From Prinia subflava (lineage: Eukaryota; Chordata; Aves; Passeriformes; Cisticolidae): a stretch of 64,000 nt of DNA. The notes under the pieces are model-generated. The model saw only the letters and a list, made by a program, of their open reading frames with translations. It was not told the origin of the DNA and ran no database searches. Both the position numbers and the translations under genes were made by a program. Every line of letters starts with the position of its first letter. Positions within the stretch are counted from its first letter, which is position 1. Below, piece by piece: positions 62,001 through 64,000 of this stretch. The stretch covers positions 7,453,162-7,517,161 of the forward strand of contig NC_086283.1 in NCBI RefSeq assembly GCF_021018805.1, read 5' to 3'.

Positions 62001-63256
62001 CAGTTTTTGAATGTGCATGTGGCATTTGAGAGTTGCAGACAGGCTGAACTGCTGTGCTCTCAATAACACATCCAACTTGCCAAGTCAAGGCAGACAAGAG
62101 CTATAGTTCACATCCTGTGAACTAAACAACATATTAAAGCATACAAATGTGATGTGATCTGATCTGAAATCTTAGTTCTGTATGTTAGTCTTGTATGAGT
62201 GTCTTAATGATTGTCTGTTTTTTTTTTTAATAACCTCTTTACCCCTTATTTTCCTATGGATGTTGTCAAACAAGAAGATGCATCTAATGCTGCATCAGTG
62301 GAAATTAATTCTAAATAAAAGGACTTTAGTCTTTGGTTCAGGTCTATGATCTATGTTTCAACAAGAACAAAATTATTAGATGCTAATGTAGCTGGTACCT
62401 TTCCAAATGTGCAGGTTGTGAAGTTTTTTTGCTGGCTTTTTTTTGGGGGTGGGGGGTGGTGGTGGGGATGGTGGTTATTTTTAAGTAAATGAAACCAGGA
62501 AACTTATCCCTGCTTGGCTACAAAGGTCTATAAACTATGTAATATGTAAGACTGTAATTCTGTGATTTCTTTATCTTTGAAACTTTTGCAGCTGCCATTT
62601 CCTTTTTCAATCAGAAAGCAGGTACCTTAAAGTTCAATACTTAGAAGTTGATTTTGGAACAGGGGTGCTGGTGCCCAGAAAGCCTTCTGTGTTGGCATTG
62701 AAAATGAACTTGTATCTAGTTGTTGCTTGAAACCAAGACAGCAGATTTTCTGTCAAGGGGACATTGCTGCCCCTTAAAAGCAGCACAAGTCTCCTCAGTT
62801 CTGTCAGGAGCTAAAGGCTGTTTTCATTGCTGCTTTGTTGGGGTTTGCTTTTGTTTGTTTGTTGTTGGTTTTTTTAAGTAGTGTTGGGAGAGCATGGTCC
62901 CGTGAGCAGATTATTTGGTGAGCCCTGTTTCCATAAATAATTTTTGTCTTGCTCAAGGCACTTGGCAGTTTCAGAGCTGACAAATGCCTGAAAGTCGGTT
63001 AATAAACACAGGTGCTTGTAATTGCTAATGAATTCCCTTTTGCAGTGGGGAAGGACTGAATCAAAGTCACTGAAACACTTGCTCAAGTTATCTGCTGCCT
63101 ACGTATAGGTTAGTTCCTAGTCTAAAGGTGTATTTATTTTGTTTGCAGTGGCATGCTCTCTCTCGTGAAGAACAAGCAAAATATTATGAATTAGCTCGTA
63201 AAGAAAGGCAGCTACACATGCAGCTTTATCCAGGCTGGTCTGCAAGAGACAACTAT
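10873..63256 (+). CDS. LEF1: LEF1 gene, coding exons 1-9 (3' end outside window)
   Basis: Lymphoid enhancer-binding factor 1 is a nuclear HMG-box transcription factor that binds CTTTGWW sites, activates Wnt targets with beta-catenin and represses with TLE/Groucho. Joining 10873-11082, 11907-11970, 13458-13591, 51118-51250, 55209-55299, 57519-57602, 59454-59576, 60281-60443 and 63149-63256 gives 370 codons with no stop; every junction is GT-AG and the phases agree. Residues about 13-60 are the beta-catenin-binding segment, about 71-280 the regulatory region, and about 297-364 the HMG box. The start has A at -3. Compared with human LEF1 (399 residues, recalled), the HMG part looks identical, while the linker after residue 62 differs. 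The basic tail and stop codon are missing because the window ends in intron 9. TCF7, TCF7L1 and TCF7L2 are excluded by the exon 1 and exon 3 residues. Confidence 0.97.
11083..11906 (+). other. LEF1: LEF1 intron 1 (824 bp)
   Basis: GT-AG intron. It starts in the CpG block, then has a T-rich tract at about 11448-11530, then unique sequence to the exon 2 acceptor. No other gene. Confidence 0.92.
11907..11970 (+). CDS. LEF1: LEF1 exon 2
   Basis: The exon lies between acceptor ccttgctgtcag and donor gtgaga. It encodes residues 71-91, beginning [14 protein letters not shown] and ending REHPEE, plus the first base of Gly92. At 64 nt it is one codon shorter than my recollection of human exon 2 (67 nt), and several residues differ. 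It was identified by the YHDK-REHP core, by the phase 0 to phase 1 fit between exons 1 and 3, and by a pyrimidine tract at about 11860-11882. It is the least conserved coding exon here. Confidence 0.93.
11971..13457 (+). other. LEF1: LEF1 intron 2 (1487 bp)
   Basis: GT-AG intron of AT-rich sequence with a poly-A run at about 13276-13289. Human LEF1 has its second promoter (P2) in intron 2; see the candidate at 13350-13406. Confidence 0.92.
13350..13406 (+). promoter_or_regulatory. LEF1: Candidate internal promoter (P2-like)
   Basis: A perfect octamer ATTTGCAT (13350-13357) and a TATA-like TTTATATATA (13367-13376) lie just before exon 3. An in-frame ATG at 13406 reads [17 protein letters not shown] straight into exon 3. 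The layout could make a LEF1 form without the beta-catenin-binding domain, as the human P2 promoter does. The first exonic start would be Met at 13523. Confidence 0.35.
13458..13591 (+). CDS. LEF1: LEF1 exon 3
   Basis: The exon encodes the rest of Gly92 and residues 93-136, from [14 protein letters not shown] to SPPIPRT, in phase 1 in and phase 0 out. The acceptor is tccatag and the donor gtgagt. Adjacent Met codons at 13523 and 13526 (IMMPNMNND) are in frame. In human LEF1, the shorter form lacking the beta-catenin-binding domain is made from an internal promoter and starts in this part of the protein. The reading frame is also open back into intron 2 to an ATG at 13406. Confidence 0.97.
19844..19893. 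repeat. Tandem duplication, 29-bp period
   Basis: A 21-bp word beginning ATCAATGGGATGAGC occurs perfectly at 19844-19864 and 19873-19893. Two copies only. Confidence 0.9.
26550..27680. promoter_or_regulatory. Candidate intronic enhancer / CpG patch
   Basis: Dense transcription-factor-like words in unique sequence: GCTTTGATC (26783-26791) with TTCAAAG (26795-26801) in inverted order, a CpG-richer block at about 27190-27560, and a perfect octamer ATTTGCAT (27570-27577) followed by GGTAAC. The composition differs from the surrounding intron. Enhancer activity is inference; conservation was not testable. Confidence 0.3.
31538..31570. repeat. Tandem repeat, 20-bp period, GGCAATTAGGAGG
   Basis: GGCAATTAGGAGG at 31538-31550 and 31558-31570. 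Each copy holds a CAATTAG homeodomain-type core. Confidence 0.88.
39708..39980 (-). mobile_element. CR1 LINE fragment, antisense to LEF1
   Basis: Read on the - strand this is a CR1 3' region; the + strand shows the complementary hallmarks AATCAGAGAATATCCTCACT, TTGGAAGGGATCTACAAGGA, the GGCACCCCAAGAGTCACACC stretch and CCTGTTCCAGTGCCCAACCA. It lies in intron 3, is about 270 bp, and has no coding capacity of its own. Confidence 0.88.
45741..45825 (+). repeat. G/T-rich tract with five G-runs
   Basis: Only G and T with few exceptions; G-runs of four to eight at 45747, 45758, 45784, 45806 and 45814. It meets the loose rule for an intramolecular G-quadruplex on the non-template strand and in the nascent LEF1 RNA. 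Confidence 0.75.
51118..51250 (+). CDS. LEF1: LEF1 exon 4
   Basis: The exon encodes residues 137-180, from [13 protein letters not shown] to SDVSSKQ, plus the first base of Gly181. The acceptor is ttcttctcttgcag and the donor gtgagc. Thr153-Pro (LTPL) and Ser164-Pro (FSPG) correspond by position to the Nemo-like kinase sites Thr155 and Ser166 of human LEF1. This begins the context-dependent regulatory region, where TLE/Groucho and ALY act in the family. It follows the 37.5-kb intron 3. Confidence 0.96.
51251..55208 (+). other. LEF1: LEF1 intron 4 (3958 bp)
   Basis: GT-AG intron, phase 1. Unique sequence; no gene, repeat family or RNA recognised. Confidence 0.93.
55209..55299 (+). CDS. LEF1: LEF1 exon 5
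   Basis: The exon encodes the end of Gly181, residues 182-210 ([20 protein letters not shown] onward to ITPPLG) and two bases of Trp211. The acceptor is ctttttaacag and the donor gtaaga. It is Pro-rich regulatory sequence with one conservative change (PDL for human PDI). The phase is 1 in and 2 out, matching its neighbours. Confidence 0.96.
55300..57518 (+). other. LEF1: LEF1 intron 5 (2219 bp)
   Basis: GT-AG intron, phase 2. Contains a purine-rich tract at about 56340-56395 (GGGAGG then GAAAG units). Nothing else recognised. Confidence 0.93.
57519..57602 (+). CDS. LEF1: LEF1 exon 6, 84-nt cassette exon
   Basis: The exon encodes the last base of Trp211, residues 212-238 ([20 protein letters not shown] onward) and two bases of Arg239. 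It is exactly 84 nt with phase 2 at both ends, so skipping it removes 28 residues and keeps the frame. The equivalent human exon of the same size is alternatively spliced. Changes from human include ISSG for ITGG and VDPS for VDTS. The acceptor is gacctcag and the donor gtaggt. Confidence 0.96.
57603..59453 (+). other. LEF1: LEF1 intron 6 (1851 bp)
   Basis: GT-AG intron, phase 2. No gene or repeat family recognised. Confidence 0.93.
59454..59576 (+). CDS. LEF1: LEF1 exon 7
   Basis: The exon encodes the end of Arg239, residues 240-279 ([16 protein letters not shown] to NDSELMH) and two bases of Val280. The donor must be the gtgagt at 59577, giving CAT GT joined to G AAG; reading straight on gives a false stop two codons later. 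VKQE at 266-269 is a SUMO consensus equal to the human Lys269 site. [12 protein letters not shown] differs from human EHPHTDSDLMHV at four positions. The acceptor is ttctcttctag. Confidence 0.96.
59577..60280 (+). other. LEF1: LEF1 intron 7 (704 bp)
   Basis: GT-AG intron, phase 2, ending in a strong pyrimidine tract (60237-60267) before the HMG-box exon. It is the shortest intron seen here. Confidence 0.93.
60281..60443 (+). CDS. LEF1: LEF1 exon 8: first half of the HMG box
   Basis: The exon encodes the last base of Val280 and residues 281-334, from [15 protein letters not shown] to NQILGRR. The HMG box starts near residue 297, and [13 protein letters not shown] contains the Met that wedges into the DNA minor groove in this family. 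I see no difference from human LEF1 in this exon. The acceptor is cacattttag after a C/T tract, and the donor is gtatgt after AGG. The intron falls between GRR and WHA. Confidence 0.97.
60838..60970 (-). mobile_element. CR1 LINE fragment, antisense, in intron 8
   Basis: The + strand shows GGCTGGGAGGGACCCACAGA, then an AAAGCAGGTCCAG stretch, then GGCTGCTCAGGAACCTTCCC. This is the complement of a degraded CR1 3' region. The right edge is uncertain because similarity fades near 60970. Confidence 0.75.
61535..61595 (+). mobile_element. CR1 LINE 3' tail fragment in intron 8
   Basis: A short remnant with AGTTGGACTTCATGATCCTT, CCCTTTCAACTCACAG and a terminal TATTCTGTGATCTGTG, the usual CR1 tail order. 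Only the last 60 or so bases of the element remain. It points away from the antisense CR1 piece 570 bp to the left. Confidence 0.8.
63149..63256 (+). CDS. LEF1: LEF1 exon 9: second half of the HMG box
   Basis: The exon encodes residues 335-370, from [16 protein letters not shown] to [10 protein letters not shown], 36 whole codons in phase 0 at both ends. The acceptor is gtttgcag and the donor gtaagt. It completes the DNA-binding HMG box. The next expected residues, the lysine-rich segment that serves as nuclear signal and DNA-bending tail, are not found before base 64000. Confidence 0.97.
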
Positions 63257-64000
63257 GTAAGTCATTCACTTGAAAGTTCTTTTTTAAAATTCACTTTCTT
63301 TTTGTAACTTCTAAAATTATTATTGTTTCTTCTTTTTCTCTATAACTTGTGCAAAGTTCTGGATGATAGGATGGTGAACATACATATAACATAAACCTTA
63401 TATTTGTTTTCACTTCAAGCACCCAGAAAACTTGGGATTTTGTTAAGATGCTTCTTATGAAACTCAGAGTTTTTGAGGGGAAAAAATAACATGGGAAGTT
63501 TTTTTCCAAAGACAATGGCCACTACTGTCGGGAAGCTCATGTTGTACTGTACAGCTATGACTTTTCCATCATTTTCTACTAGATCACTTATTCTCCAGAA
63601 ATCTTTCTTAGACCTGAGAAAAAAGGGATACCTTGCTTTCAAGAGAACTGCAAGCCCAGGGGTCTTAATGCAGACTGAACCTTACCTGAGATTAATTCAG
63701 AATGGTCCATTTGTGCCAATCTTATATAAGTAACCTTCATGGTAGAGCCTGCTGTTACACACAGATATATATAGGTATATGTTAAGAAGTTATCTTACAG
63801 TTACTCTTGTTTCATAATTAAATATCAAATAGCCTGCACTGTGTGGTTATACTCTGGTGCCTGTAATGAGCTGTCAGTGCAGCCAAATGTGATGATATCA
63901 AACTCAGAAGCTGCAGTCCTGAGAGACTGATCCTAACCTGAGATCTGAGTTCCTTTCTGTCCCACCATTAGATGTGACACCATCTGGGATAGGAAATGTA
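63257..64000 (+). other. LEF1: LEF1 intron 9, start only
   Basis: Begins with donor gtaagt after exon 9. No exon coding for the expected lysine-rich tail is present up to the window end. Confidence 0.85.

Larger units (their letters stand above)
60444..63148 (+). other. LEF1: LEF1 intron 8 (2705 bp)
   Basis: GT-AG intron, phase 0, splitting the HMG box between GRR and WHA. Holds two CR1 remnants in opposite orientation and a G-rich tract at 62445-62474. Confidence 0.93.

Noticed and set aside
1..64000. CRISPR arrays, tRNA or rRNA genes, intact transposons, viral copies
   Set aside because: No regularly spaced repeats, cloverleaf-like genes, terminal repeats with coding regions, or viral open frames were seen on reading both strands.
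63257..64000. Exon 10 coding the lysine-rich tail
   Set aside because: No run of AAG/AAA-rich codons behind an acceptor appears before the window ends.

Overview
The window is one vertebrate locus, almost certainly from a bird: the 5' flank and most of LEF1 (lymphoid enhancer-binding factor 1) on the + strand. Nine coding exons with GT-AG splice sites and matching phases can be joined by eye. They give 1110 coding bases, exactly 370 codons, from the initiator Met through nearly the whole HMG box. The last coding exon or exons (basic C-terminal tail and stop) lie past base 64000. The bird assignment rests on CR1 LINE remnants (four found) and on LEF1 residues that differ from the human protein. 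The order or species cannot be told.

Layout: 1-6560 is AT-richer flank with one CR1 3' end (160-340) and a possible terminal exon of an unidentified coiled-coil gene on the - strand (2044-2273). From 6570 to 11330 lies a long CpG-rich promoter block. It holds a TATA-like element with TCF/LEF sites next to it (7309-7526), CRE-like half sites, GC boxes (9882-9976), two uORFs, a long pyrimidine tract and LEF1 exon 1 (10873-11082). Exons 2 and 3 follow within 2.5 kb. Intron 3 is 37.5 kb, carries no recognisable gene, and is the most likely place for enhancers. From 51118 to 63256, exons 4-9 are spread over 12 kb.

The protein follows the family plan: beta-catenin-binding N-terminus (exon 1), context-dependent regulatory region (exons 2-7, with 84-nt cassette exon 6), then the HMG box (exons 8-9). 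In this family it is the nuclear DNA-binding partner of beta-catenin in Wnt signalling, and a TLE/Groucho-bound repressor without it.

The points most worth following are a candidate internal (P2-like) promoter just before exon 3, an inverted pair of TCF/LEF sites in a CpG-enriched part of intron 3 that could mark an autoregulatory enhancer, the 5' leader architecture, and the - strand coiled-coil exon. I saw no bacterial-type system, CRISPR array, intact transposon or structural RNA gene.
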